Shown here: one piece after another, positions 54,122 to 63,688 of the stretch
How positions within the stretch are numbered: the stretch's first letter is position 1
Layout of the letters: each line of letters starts with the position of its first letter
Assembly: GCF_029910655.1 (NCBI RefSeq)
Contig: NZ_CP123897.1
Coordinates: 4,019,547 to 4,083,546 of the forward strand
DNA from: Methylomonas sp. UP202
GTDB taxonomy: Bacteria > Pseudomonadota > Gammaproteobacteria > Methylococcales > Methylomonadaceae
DNA length: 64,000 nt
Reading direction: 5' to 3'
Position numbers and translations under genes: made by a program
The notes under the pieces: generated by a model
What the model saw: only the letters and a program-made list of their open reading frames with translations
Told to the model about the DNA's origin: nothing
Database searches by the model: none

Positions 54122-54495
54122 TTGTTCCCGGCTTCGAATCCTTCGTGAAACTCCACCAGCACGCTTAAGTTCCCAAAGATGGGTTCCACTCGCTCGTAAT
54201 CGATCTCGACGCTGACGTAACCGGGTTGGGCAACAATCTTGACATCTTCCGGCTTAACGTATTCCACGTAGTTCAAGTCGAAACGTTTTTCCAAACTGGA
54301 CTTGATCTCGGCTTTGGACTTGCTGGCGATATCGGTGGTCGCTTCCACTGCCTTCAAGGCGTTCATCACCCGACTATGATTGATATAAATTGGCGCGATC
54401 TTCAACACCAATAGCGTAAAGAATGCGATCAGCCCGAGAATAAAAACGATGGAAATAAACGTCAGCCCGCGCTGATGCTTGATCGATGTCGGCAT
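54118..54495 (-). CDS. DUF4845 membrane protein
   Basis: A 125-residue inner-membrane protein usually found between lepB and rnc in gamma- and betaproteobacteria. A short basic N-terminus (PTSIKHQRG) leads to one membrane helix, LTFISIVFILGLIAFF, that resembles the pilin-type hydrophobic segment. A soluble periplasmic domain follows (SSLEKRFDLNYVEYVKPEDV). Function unknown. It overlaps rnc by 4 bases. Confidence 0.88.
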   Translation of the reverse strand: MPTSIKHQRGLTFISIVFILGLIAFFTLLVLKIAPIYINHSRVMNALKAVEATTDIASKSKAEIKSSLEKRFDLNYVEYVKPEDVKIVAQPGYVSVEIDYERVEPIFGNLSVLVEFHEGFEAGNK

Positions 54496-54540
54496 AGGAT
54501 GTCCCCAAACGAGTTAAATAGGAATCGACCGCCGGTCGGC

Positions 54541-55317
54541 TTAGCGTAGCCTAGTGCCGAGTCGATCGAAAGCAATGCCCTTATTTTCCCAATCCCAATT
54601 CATCCAGATAAAAAACGCCTTGCCGACCAAGTTAGCTTCAGGCACAAACCCCCAATAGCGGCTGTCGTTACTGTTGTCGCGATTGTCGCCCATTACAAAA
54701 TAGTGACCTTCGGGCACGACGAATACGTCTTGTACCGTCGACACGCCGCGGCTGATCAAAATCGAGTGTTCGACGCCCATTAAATCTTCTTCCAGACGCT
54801 CGGCTCCACTCATGCCGACACCTTGACCGACGCCCTGATAACGCCCCAGCGAGACTTGTTTGATCGGCTGGCCGTTCACGTAAATCACTTTTTCGAAATA
54901 ACCGATGCGGTCGCCCGGCAAGCCGATCACGCGCTTGATGTAATCGACCGACGGTTGTTTCGGGAAGCGGAACACCACAATATCCCCGCGCTTTGGCTCG
55001 TTCATTTCGATGATTTTTTTATTAATCACCGGTAAGCGCACGCCGTAGGTAAATTTGTTGACCAAAATGAAATCGCCGACCAACAGCGTCGGCATCATCG
55101 AGCCGGACGGAATCCGGAACGGCTCGAACAAAAACGAACGTAGCAGCAACACGATCAACACGACCGGGAAAAACGAGCGGGCGTATTCCACCAACACCGG
55201 TTCTTTCTCGACCGGATAGGGCTGTTGAGTCTGGCGCAGATACAACCAATATCCGCCCCAAATCACGCCGGTAACGAAGGTTGCCGCCACCAGAAAAAAG
55301 GAAAAATCGTAATCCAT
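54541..55317 (-). CDS. lepB: Signal peptidase I
   Basis: Removes signal peptides of exported proteins at the inner membrane. Two N-terminal hydrophobic segments (about 5-25 and 50-64) anchor it. The nucleophile is Ser73 in RIPSGSMMPTL and the general base Lys128 in VDYIKRVIGLPGD. The C-terminal GDNRDNSNDSRYWG box is intact. 258 residues, shorter than the E. coli enzyme (324) but common in this group. It follows lepA by 15 bases. Confidence 0.96.
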   Translation of the reverse strand: MDYDFSFFLVAATFVTGVIWGGYWLYLRQTQQPYPVEKEPVLVEYARSFFPVVLIVLLLRSFLFEPFRIPSGSMMPTLLVGDFILVNKFTYGVRLPVINKKIIEMNEPKRGDIVVFRFPKQPSVDYIKRVIGLPGDRIGYFEKVIYVNGQPIKQVSLGRYQGVGQGVGMSGAERLEEDLMGVEHSILISRGVSTVQDVFVVPEGHYFVMGDNRDNSNDSRYWGFVPEANLVGKAFFIWMNWDWENKGIAFDRLGTRLR

Positions 55318-55332
55318 GCTAATAAACCGTCA

Positions 55333-57132
55333 CTATTCTTTGTTGACCTGCAACACCGCCAGAAAGGCTTCCTGCGGAATTTCGATACTACCTACTTGCT
55401 TCATCCGCTTTTTGCCGGCCTTTTGTTTTTCCAACAGCTTTTTCTTACGGGTGATGTCGCCGCCGTAGCACTTGGCGGTCACGTTCTTCCGCATCGCCTT
55501 GACCGTGGAGCGAGCGATGATTTTGGAACCGATCGCGGCTTGGATCGCCACTTCGTACATCTGGCGCGGAATCAGGTCTTTCATTTTCTCGACCAGATCG
55601 CGGCCACGATTCTGAGCCTGATCGCGATGCACGATAATCGACAAGGCATCGACCTTGTCGGCGTTAATCAACACATCCAGTTTCACCAGAGGCGCCGGCT
55701 CGAAACGGACAAACTCGTAATCGAACGAGGCGTAGCCGCGACTGACCGACTTCAGACGATCGAAGAAATCCAGTACCACTTCGCTCATCGGCAGTTCGTA
55801 GTTCAAACTCACCTGACCGCCGACGTATTGCATATTTTTTTGTACGCCGCGCTTTTCGATACACAGATTGATCACGCTGCCCAGATAGGCTTGCGGCACC
55901 AGAATGTTCGCCAAGATGATCGGTTCTCGCACTTCGGTAATGGTGCCTGGATCCGGCAACTTGGCAGGATTATCCACCATCAACACTTCGCCGTTATGCG
56001 TCTCGACTTCGTAAACCACCGTCGGCGCGGTCGTGATCAAATCGATATCGTACTCGCGCTCCAAGCGCTCCTGAACGATTTCCATATGCAGCATGCCCAG
56101 GAAACCGCAGCGGAAACCAAATCCCAAGGCTTGCGAGGTCTCCGGCTCGAAATTCAACGCCGAATCGTTAAGACGCAACTTGTCCAGCGCCTCCCGCATC
56201 GCGCCGAAATCGTCGGAACTGACAGGATACAAACCTGCGAATACCCTAGGCTGAACTTTTTCGAAACCGGGCAAGGCTTCCGCGGCCGGATTGTCGGCGC
56301 CGGTAATCGTGTCGCCGACCGGCGCTCCGAAGATATCCTTAATCCCGGCAACAACGAAACCGACCTCGCCAGTCCCCAAATCCTGCTTTTCCAGTTGTTT
56401 GGGGGTAAACACACCCAGCTTTTCCGCCAGATAGGACTTGCCGGTCGACATCACCGTGATCTTTTGCTTGCGGCGCAGGCTGCCGTTGACGATGCGCACC
56501 AACGACACCACCCCCAAATAGTTGTCGAACCAGGAGTCGATGATCAAGGCCTGTAACGGCCCTGCTTCGTTGCCGCTGGGCGGAGGAATCTTTTGAATCA
56601 ACTGCTCCAGCACCGACTCGACATTCAAACCGGTTTTGGCGCTGATCCGGCAAGCCTCGTCGGCTGGAATACCGATTACATCCTCGATCTCGGTCATCAC
56701 CCGCTCGGGTTCCGCCGACGGCAAATCGATTTTGTTCAACACCGGCACGACTTCCAGACCTTGCTCGATCGCGGTATAGCAATTGGCGACGCTTTGCGCT
56801 TCGACACCCTGCGCGGCATCCACCACCAACAGCGCGCCTTCGCAGGCCGCCAGCGAGCGGGAAACCTCGTAGGAAAAATCCACGTGGCCGGGCGTATCGA
56901 TGAAATTCAGTTGATAGGTTTCGCCGTCGCCGGCTTGATAATCCAATGTGACGCTTTGCGCCTTGATCGTGATGCCGCGTTCGCGTTCCAGATCCATCGA
57001 ATCGAGCACCTGCGACTCCATCTCCCGGTCGCTCAACCCGCCGCAAATCTGGATGAAGCGATCCGCCAACGTCGATTTACCGTGATCGATATGGGCGATG
57101 ATGGAGAAATTTCGAATATGTTTCTGGTCCAC
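55333..57132 (-). CDS. lepA: Elongation factor 4 LepA
   Basis: Ribosome-associated GTPase (back-translocase or initiation/biogenesis factor). G motifs: [24 protein letters not shown] and VLNKIDLP. The C-terminal LepA-specific domain ends [26 protein letters not shown]. 599 residues, normal. First gene of the operon lepA-lepB-DUF4845-rnc-era-recO-pdxJ-PP2C, a 6-kb minus-strand transcript with several 1-8 base overlaps. Confidence 0.97.
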   Translation of the reverse strand: MDQKHIRNFSIIAHIDHGKSTLADRFIQICGGLSDREMESQVLDSMDLERERGITIKAQSVTLDYQAGDGETYQLNFIDTPGHVDFSYEVSRSLAACEGALLVVDAAQGVEAQSVANCYTAIEQGLEVVPVLNKIDLPSAEPERVMTEIEDVIGIPADEACRISAKTGLNVESVLEQLIQKIPPPSGNEAGPLQALIIDSWFDNYLGVVSLVRIVNGSLRRKQKITVMSTGKSYLAEKLGVFTPKQLEKQDLGTGEVGFVVAGIKDIFGAPVGDTITGADNPAAEALPGFEKVQPRVFAGLYPVSSDDFGAMREALDKLRLNDSALNFEPETSQALGFGFRCGFLGMLHMEIVQERLEREYDIDLITTAPTVVYEVETHNGEVLMVDNPAKLPDPGTITEVREPIILANILVPQAYLGSVINLCIEKRGVQKNMQYVGGQVSLNYELPMSEVVLDFFDRLKSVSRGYASFDYEFVRFEPAPLVKLDVLINADKVDALSIIVHRDQAQNRGRDLVEKMKDLIPRQMYEVAIQAAIGSKIIARSTVKAMRKNVTAKCYGGDITRKKKLLEKQKAGKKRMKQVGSIEIPQEAFLAVLQVNKE

Positions 57133-57202
57133 TGAGTCAGGTGATTTCGTTTGAGTTATTTCGGTTAAAGAGCAGACCGCCGTCGCGGCGAGGGCGGAGC
57201 GT

Positions 57203-57931
57203 TCAGGAAGCCTTAATCATCAGTTGTCGGAAATGATCGACGGTTTCGGCGGTCAGCGGTTGGCGCTGATTATCCCAAACCACGCCGTCCAATTCTTCGG
57301 CCAAGGTGTCCATGGTTTCCATGAAGTCGTCGAAAACCGCCAACGGTGCCTCGACCTCGCGCGGCTGCATGAAGAACACAATACCGGGACAATAAAAGTT
57401 TTCCAGATCGTCGTCGGGGAAGGTACCGGGATCGACCATGCTGGCCACCGCGAAATCCACCATCCGGTTCTTATCGACGCGCTCGAAAACCTTAACGCTG
57501 CCGTATTTCAAACCGACGCGTTCGAAAGCCTCGAACAAGTCCTCTCCCTTGAAACCCTCGTCGGCGCGGGCAACGATGCTGAATTCGATCAGCGCCGGCA
57601 ACTCGGAACGCTTTACGCTAGGTTGCGGTTTTACGCTCGCGCTCGGCTCCGGCCGCGACGGCGTGCTCTGCTTGGGCGTCGGCTGAATCGCCCTATCGTC
57701 GAGCAAGGCATCGCCATCCACCAGATCTTCGCCGACCCGAAACAAATCCATTTCGTCTTCATCGGCTTCGACCTCGAATTCGTCGTCTCTTTCGTCGTAG
57801 CGATCGTCGTCGTAATAATCGTCGGCCGCGCGTTTATCGCGCAAACCCTTGACGAAATGCCACAACACCATGCCGATCATCACCAGCACGCCGATCAAAA
57901 TAATCACGACTCTGAGTAGTTCTTTATCCAT
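57203..57931 (-). CDS. zipA: Cell division protein ZipA
   Basis: Membrane tether that binds the FtsZ C-terminal peptide at the division septum. An N-terminal membrane helix ([20 protein letters not shown]) precedes a long acidic and Pro-rich linker ([18 protein letters not shown], then [16 protein letters not shown]). The globular ZipA domain follows ([18 protein letters not shown] to VWDNQRQPL). 242 residues, shorter than E. coli ZipA because of the linker. The smc stop overlaps its ATG by one base (TAATG). Confidence 0.93.
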   Translation of the reverse strand: MDKELLRVVIILIGVLVMIGMVLWHFVKGLRDKRAADDYYDDDRYDERDDEFEVEADEDEMDLFRVGEDLVDGDALLDDRAIQPTPKQSTPSRPEPSASVKPQPSVKRSELPALIEFSIVARADEGFKGEDLFEAFERVGLKYGSVKVFERVDKNRMVDFAVASMVDPGTFPDDDLENFYCPGIVFFMQPREVEAPLAVFDDFMETMDTLAEELDGVVWDNQRQPLTAETVDHFRQLMIKAS

Positions 57932-60900
57932 TAGCTTTCCGCCATGCTTACCGCTTCATCGATATCTACCGCCACTAAACGGGACACGCCCGGTTCCTTC
58001 ATGGTAACACCTGCCAGATGTTTTGCAATTTCCATCGTGACTTTGTTGTGTGAAATGTACAAGAATTGGACGGTCGACGACATGTCCTCGACCATCTTGG
58101 AAAAGCGCACCACGTTAGCGTCGTCCAACGGCGCATCGACTTCGTCCAGCAAGCAAAACGGCGCCGGATTCAGGTCGAAAATCGAAAACACCAACGCAAC
58201 GGCAGTCAGTGCCTTCTCACCGCCGGACAACAAATGTATCGAGCTGTTGCGCTTGCCGGGCGGCCGGGCAATGATGTTGACACCGGCCTCCAGTACGTCG
58301 TCCTCGGTCAATTCCAGATAAGCCTGGCCGCCGCCGAACAGGCGCGGAAACTTTTCCTTCAGTCCGTCGTTGATTTTGTCGAAGGTTTCCTTGAAACGCT
58401 GCCGACTTTCGCGATCTATCTTGCTGATGGCCTGGTCCAGCGTGTTCAACGCGTCGACCAAGTCGTCGTGCTGCTCATTCAAAAACTTCATCCGTTCGGA
58501 TTGGGTTTTATATTCCTCGATCGCGGTCAGATTAATCGAACCCAAGCGCTCGATTTGCTCGGCAAGATCGTCCACCTGGCGTTTCCACTGACTCTCGCTG
58601 GCACCGTCCGACAAAGCGCTCAAAATAACTTCCGGGTCGGCATCGACTTCGGCCAATTGTTCGGCGACGGTCTGTTGCCTGACCTTGCTGTCCTGCTGCT
58701 CGAAGCGCACCTTGTCCAAGGCTTCTTTCTGCTTTTCGAGCTCGCGTTGGTTGCGGGAATATTGCTCGGCCAACTCGCTGACAGTTTGTTCGCTGGCTTG
58801 TTGAGCCCTGCGTTCCGATTGCAACAGATCTTCGATCTCGTGTTTACGCTCCAGCAATGCCTCGAGCTGCATTTTCTCGTCGTCCATCGGCGCCAGTGCG
58901 AACTGCAACTTGTTTTCCAGTTCGGCGATGCGGTCGGCGGCTTGCCGATGCTGAGACTGTAAACGCTCGATTTGCTTGACGGTCAGCACTTCGGACGACT
59001 TCATCGACTCGATCTGCGCATGCAGGCGCTGTAAATGATGCCGGGCCTCGCCGACCGAGGCGTCGGTATTTTGTTGTTGAGCCTGAATTTGCCGGTTCAA
59101 CTCTTCCAGTTGCGCTTTCTTCTCGCCCAAATCGCCCAGTGCCTGCTCGGCATCCTGTTTAATCAGCTCCGCTTCGGAAATACTTTCGACAATTTCGCCT
59201 AGATGCCCGCTCAGCTCTTCGATTTCGTGATCGAGCTGGGCGGCGCGGCGTTGCTGCTGTTCCAGACGAGCCGATTGGGCGCTGAATTCGGCGCTCTTGG
59301 CCGAATGTTCCGCACCCAGCAGTTTATCTTTTTGTTGATATTGTTCGCGATGGCTCTCGGCGGCCTTCAATGCTTGCTCGCAGTGTTCCAATTGCTGCTC
59401 ATCCTCGGCAATCGCCATCTGCAATTCGCCCTGGCGCAGCTTCAGTTCGCGCAACTCTTTTTCGCGATGCAGCACACCGGCCTTGCTGTCGCTACCGCGA
59501 CTGATTTTGATCCAGTCCCGGCCCAGCCAAGTGCCGTCCGCCAACACTACCGACTCGTGCGGCTGCAAGGCCATTTGGCGAGCTTGCGTCATCGAATCGG
59601 CACAGTAGATGCCGCTCAACAAACTATCGAGGCACCAACGGCTGTTTACCTTGCCGGCCAACGCGTTTAAAGCGGCGACCGACGGCTCGGTGTGAGTTTC
59701 GAACACGATCAGCGACTGCTTGCTCAATTCCTGCAACTCGCTAAGAATCGTTTCGGTACTATCGACGCAAATCGCTTCCAGATAACTGCCCAACACCGTT
59801 TCGACCGCAGTTTCCCAACCCTCGTCGGCCTCAAGAAACTCGGCCAGCCGCGGTTGTTGCTCCAATCCGACCTGTTCCAGCCAAGCCGATAAGTCTTTTT
59901 TGTCCTTGCCCATGGCGTGTTGCTGCAGCAATTCCAACGAGCTGATCTTGCCGTTGACTTTCTGCAGCTCGGCACGATTGGTGTGCAAGCTATCGTGTAA
60001 TTGCTTAATCTCCGGGCGCAGTTCGGCGATGCGCTGCAACACCGCTTCCAGTTGCCGCTGTAACTGTTCGCGTTCGGTCTCTATCAGTTCGATACTGCTA
60101 TCCAGCGTATCCAAAGCCAGTTGCAACTGGGTATCGGCCAACTCACCGCGCTCGCCGCGCAACTTATCCAAACGGGCCTGCAACTGACGATTCTGATTTT
60201 CCAACTGCACCAATTTGGTCCGCTGGACTTCGGCCTGCTCGCGGTAACCGGCGTTCTCGGCCAAGAATTCTTCCCAACGCAACTGCCATTGCTGTTTTTG
60301 CAGATGCGCGTCCTGTTGGATGCCGAGCAAGTCTTCCTCACGTTCCTTGGCGACGATCATCGTCTCCTCGGCTTCCAGCAAAGTCTGGCGGATTTCTTCC
60401 AGTTGTTGCCTATCCTGCTCGCATTCGATTTTGGCGTGTTCGGCTTGCTGCGTCAAACGCTCGATTTCGATCAAGGTTTCTTCGTGGCTTTTTTGATTGT
60501 GCTTGATCGCCTGTTCCAGCCGGCTGACTTCGGCCACGACGGCGGTATATTCGGCCTGAGTGCTATCCAGATGTTGTTGCAGGGCTTTTTGCTCGCCGCG
60601 CTTCAGCTCCATCGCCTTTTCGGTATCGCGCAGCAACACGAACAAGCGGTTATGCTCCTCGGCGATCGTCTGTAGCTTGGCTTCGAGTTGCTGGGCGTTG
60701 CGCTGAAAGCTTTGCCAACGCATCGCCAGCAATTCTTGCTTGAAGCGGCGCTCCTGCTTTTTGAATTCGGTGTATTTTTCGGCCTTTTCCGCCTGCTTGG
60801 CCAAGTTCTTAATTTGCTTGTCGACCTCGTCGCGTAGGTCGTTCAACCGCTCCAGATTCTCGCGGGTATGGCGCATCCGGGTTTCGGTTTCCGAACGCCT

Positions 60901-61425
60901 TTCCTTATATTTGGAAACGCCGGCGGCTTCCTCGATATGCAGCTTCAGATCTTCCGGCTTGGCTTCCACCATCCGCGAGATCGTGCCCTGCTCGATGATG
61001 GCATAGCTGCGAGAACCCAGGCCGGTGCCCAAAAACAAGTCGGTGATGTCCTTGCGCCGGCATTTACTGCCGTTCAGCATGAATTGTGACTGGCCGTCGC
61101 GACTCACCTGGCGCTTGATCGAAATCGTCGCGTATTGCGCATACTCGCCGCCGGCCTTACCTTCGGCGTTGTCGAACACCAATTCCACCGACGCCACGCT
61201 CACCGGCTTGCGCCCGGACGAACCGTTGAAAATCACGTCGGCCATATTGCCGCCGCGCAGATGCTTGGCCGAACTCTCGCCCATCACCCAACGCACCGCG
61301 TCGATGATGTTGGACTTGCCGCAGCCGTTAGGCCCGACGATCGCGGTCAGGTTACCCTGAATCGGAATCGTGGTCGGATCGACAAAGGACTTAAAGCCCG
61401 CGAGTTTGATTTTTTCCAGCTTCAT
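57931..61425 (-). CDS. smc: Chromosome segregation protein SMC
   Basis: A 1,164-residue condensin ATPase that compacts and resolves chromosomes. Walker A is GPNGCGKSNIIDAVRW near the N-terminus; long antiparallel coiled coils flank a hinge around residues 500-650. The C-terminal head carries LLSGGEKALTAVALVFSIF (signature) and FCLLDEVDAPLDDANV (Walker B). Using SMC, not MukBEF, fits a gammaproteobacterium outside the enteric/Vibrio group. scpA and scpB are not in the window. Overlaps zipA by one base. Confidence 0.97.
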   Translation of the reverse strand: MKLEKIKLAGFKSFVDPTTIPIQGNLTAIVGPNGCGKSNIIDAVRWVMGESSAKHLRGGNMADVIFNGSSGRKPVSVASVELVFDNAEGKAGGEYAQYATISIKRQVSRDGQSQFMLNGSKCRRKDITDLFLGTGLGSRSYAIIEQGTISRMVEAKPEDLKLHIEEAAGVSKYKERRSETETRMRHTRENLERLNDLRDEVDKQIKNLAKQAEKAEKYTEFKKQERRFKQELLAMRWQSFQRNAQQLEAKLQTIAEEHNRLFVLLRDTEKAMELKRGEQKALQQHLDSTQAEYTAVVAEVSRLEQAIKHNQKSHEETLIEIERLTQQAEHAKIECEQDRQQLEEIRQTLLEAEETMIVAKEREEDLLGIQQDAHLQKQQWQLRWEEFLAENAGYREQAEVQRTKLVQLENQNRQLQARLDKLRGERGELADTQLQLALDTLDSSIELIETEREQLQRQLEAVLQRIAELRPEIKQLHDSLHTNRAELQKVNGKISSLELLQQHAMGKDKKDLSAWLEQVGLEQQPRLAEFLEADEGWETAVETVLGSYLEAICVDSTETILSELQELSKQSLIVFETHTEPSVAALNALAGKVNSRWCLDSLLSGIYCADSMTQARQMALQPHESVVLADGTWLGRDWIKISRGSDSKAGVLHREKELRELKLRQGELQMAIAEDEQQLEHCEQALKAAESHREQYQQKDKLLGAEHSAKSAEFSAQSARLEQQQRRAAQLDHEIEELSGHLGEIVESISEAELIKQDAEQALGDLGEKKAQLEELNRQIQAQQQNTDASVGEARHHLQRLHAQIESMKSSEVLTVKQIERLQSQHRQAADRIAELENKLQFALAPMDDEKMQLEALLERKHEIEDLLQSERRAQQASEQTVSELAEQYSRNQRELEKQKEALDKVRFEQQDSKVRQQTVAEQLAEVDADPEVILSALSDGASESQWKRQVDDLAEQIERLGSINLTAIEEYKTQSERMKFLNEQHDDLVDALNTLDQAISKIDRESRQRFKETFDKINDGLKEKFPRLFGGGQAYLELTEDDVLEAGVNIIARPPGKRNSSIHLLSGGEKALTAVALVFSIFDLNPAPFCLLDEVDAPLDDANVVRFSKMVEDMSSTVQFLYISHNKVTMEIAKHLAGVTMKEPGVSRLVAVDIDEAVSMAES

Positions 61426-61562
61426 GACTGGGATTTAGAGGTCCGGCGACAATGACAAAGCCGGATATTATCGTCGAAATGGCGGCGAGATGGGAATCCG
61501 ATTTCAGTCGCCGAACTTCTGCAAAGTGTGTGCGGGCAATGTCGCTAGATAAACCTGCCCAA

Positions 61563-61590
61563 GGCATGCCGGCAATGTCGCCGGCATGCC
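61563..61590. terminator. Hairpin downstream of the HhH gene's opposite flank
   Basis: A perfect 11-bp inverted repeat GGCATGCCGGC/GCCGGCATGCC with a 6-base loop in the 245-base space between the smc start and the stop of the helix-hairpin-helix gene. It is very GC-rich and without a T tract, so it may be a repeat-type palindrome rather than a terminator. Confidence 0.45.
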
Positions 61591-61670
61591 CGAGCGCGCT
61601 TGGCAATCAAATCGGCGATCAAAACCGCTGAAAGTGCTTTCGAAGCCGCGCGCCGCTCAATCTGGAACAT

Positions 61671-62867
61671 TTACAACGCAAACAGCTCGCGCAACAATTT
61701 CAGCAACTTCGGGCCGACGCCCTTGACATTGGAGAGGTCGTCGAACGAGGCAAACGGTTGCGCCGCGACAATGTTTTCGACCGTCTTTTTCGGCACACCT
61801 TTTAGCGCGCCCAATTCATCCAAGGTTGCTTGGTTGATAGACGCTCTCGAAGCCGAAACGCCGCCGGCAAGCGCTACCGGCTCGACTGGCGTGACCGCCG
61901 CTTTTTTACTTTCCCCAAACTGGACATTGATGACGTTGTCCGACTCCTTGCGAGCCGCCACCGGCTTCGGCGTCACCGTGTAAGGGACGGCAAAGTTGAT
62001 GCAATCCCTGGTTTCATAAGCGACGCCGTTCCATTCCCGCAACATCAGACTCAAATGCCAGCGACCGACCGGCGGCTCGCAAAATTCGGTTTCCAGACTC
62101 AGCTCGCGAAAACCTTGCCGACCGGCCAATTCGCCGACCCGGACGCCGGCCACCGCGAACCCGTCGAAATGCCCGCCTTGATACGCTTGGTCGAGCGCCC
62201 ATAACTCCAACACCAAGGTACCGCTGACATTGTCCGCGCCGCGCCGGTTGGCAATTTCGCCGACATTCAAGCGAATCCGCCCGTTTTGAACGTCGTAACC
62301 GCAATTGCCCAGCAACAACAGCTCGGCGGCCGCCGGTTTGAACGCCTGGGCTTGCACGAAGTAGTCGTTCTCGATAAAGCGTCCCGAGTGGCTATCGCTG
62401 GCCTCGGCATGCTTGTACTCGATGAAACTCACTTCGATGACATTATTCGTGCCTTGCCGGACGGCGGTTTTAACCGGACTGTAAGGAGCCGCGAAATTGA
62501 CGAAATCGCGCGTCTCGTAAGCCACGCCATTCCACTCGCGCAACATCAGCGTCAGTTGCCAGCATCCTTCGCCGGGCTCTTGGAACGCCAGCTCCCAGGA
62601 AGCCGGCCCAATCGCATGTTGACCATGCAATTCGCCGATAACGACGCCAGCCAGGGGAATACCGCTGAAACTGCCTCCTTGATATGCTTGATTCAGCGCC
62701 CAGAGTTCCACCGAAAGCGTCCCGCTTAGATTCCCGAACGACCGGTGGTTGGCAACTTCGCCAATATTCAGCGTAATACGATCGCCTAGAATGGAATAAC
62801 CACTAATACCGTTTAGCCGCAATTCCGGAATATCGGTATCAAAAATAGGGTTTTGTAATGCATACAT
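61671..62867 (-). CDS. Duplicated unknown domain fused to helix-hairpin-helix
   Basis: A 398-residue protein with two copies of a domain I do not recognise (about residues 15-135 and 165-285). The copies share ELWAL[N/D]QAYQGG, the block LMLREWNGVAYETRD, and (I/L)GEVAN or (V)GEIANRR; spacing is conserved, so this is an internal duplication. The C-terminal 75 residues are a ComEA-like helix-hairpin-helix unit (SINQATLDELGALKGVPK and FDDLSNVKGVGPKLLKLL) that usually binds DNA non-specifically. No signal peptide is visible. It looks like a beta-rich ligand or polymer-binding protein joined to a DNA-binding tail. Function not known. Confidence 0.75.
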   Translation of the reverse strand: MYALQNPIFDTDIPELRLNGISGYSILGDRITLNIGEVANHRSFGNLSGTLSVELWALNQAYQGGSFSGIPLAGVVIGELHGQHAIGPASWELAFQEPGEGCWQLTLMLREWNGVAYETRDFVNFAAPYSPVKTAVRQGTNNVIEVSFIEYKHAEASDSHSGRFIENDYFVQAQAFKPAAAELLLLGNCGYDVQNGRIRLNVGEIANRRGADNVSGTLVLELWALDQAYQGGHFDGFAVAGVRVGELAGRQGFRELSLETEFCEPPVGRWHLSLMLREWNGVAYETRDCINFAVPYTVTPKPVAARKESDNVINVQFGESKKAAVTPVEPVALAGGVSASRASINQATLDELGALKGVPKKTVENIVAAQPFASFDDLSNVKGVGPKLLKLLRELFAL

Positions 62868-63115
62868 AGTTTATGACTCAGTGATTAAGGAAGGAAAATT
62901 ATATATCAAGCCTAGAATATCTCGCCAATATTTCCAACCTTTTAACGCTTATAAAACAGCCGCTTACGCACCAATCAAGTGCAACAAAACTGAATTTAAC
63001 GCTCTTTTTTGGTGAATACCGCAAAACTCAAACCCCGCCAGTTTGGATATACCGAATTCGAAACGAGCGCGCAGGTTCTTAAAAAACACAAAACTCGAAA
63101 AAGCGTCGATGTGCT

Positions 63116-63688
63116 TCACGTGCGATCCGCGAATGCGCCTTGGCTACGGACGTAAACGATAATCCCGGCATGGATGGCAAGCGCCACCGCGATGCCAATC
63201 GCGTGCGCCGCAAATCCTCCAGCCCCGGCTATTTGAAACCGCCAAATACTGTAAGCGCCTACCGGCAAAAACAGCGCCGCACCGGTCGCAAGTCCGGGGT
63301 TGTACATTTTGAAGGCCAGGGCGTGACCGATGTGGACCAGACCGTTGACGACGGCCAGATACACTGCGATCAAACCCAGACCCGGCTCGCGGAGCGCCGC
63401 CAAATAGGTGGCAATGACGATGACGCCCCAAACGCCGGGGACATTGATGATAAACACGGCCAACGGCGACAGCACCGGCTTGCCGCCGCCGACGGTCCGG
63501 TTGAAAAAAGTTCGGAAGCGGTCTTGATCGTGTTCCTCGTACTGATGCAGCATATACATCGGCAGATGCAGAAACGTCAGCGCGAGCGGCATCGACCACC
63601 CCGCGGTCAACAACGGGAATAACATCAATAATAGTAACCCGGCCAACGCGCCGCCATAAACCCAATGCGTTATCAAGCGCTCGAACAT
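63116..63688 (-). CDS. HXXEE-domain membrane protein
   Basis: A 190-residue polytopic membrane protein of the HXXEE family. The defining motif is LHQYEEH (His48, Glu51, Glu52, His53), with a second HIGHA segment further on. About five hydrophobic helices span it. These residues suggest a metal-dependent membrane hydrolase-like active site, but no substrate is known for the family. The gene stands alone. The AT-rich 248-base space behind it (62868-63115) shows nothing recognisable. Confidence 0.85.
   Translation of the reverse strand: MFERLITHWVYGGALAGLLLLMLFPLLTAGWSMPLALTFLHLPMYMLHQYEEHDQDRFRTFFNRTVGGGKPVLSPLAVFIINVPGVWGVIVIATYLAALREPGLGLIAVYLAVVNGLVHIGHALAFKMYNPGLATGAALFLPVGAYSIWRFQIAGAGGFAAHAIGIAVALAIHAGIIVYVRSQGAFADRT

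Noticed and set aside
55225-56556. 443-codon plus-strand frame opposite lepA
   Set aside because: His/Gln/Arg-rich shadow of lepA with no recognisable domain.
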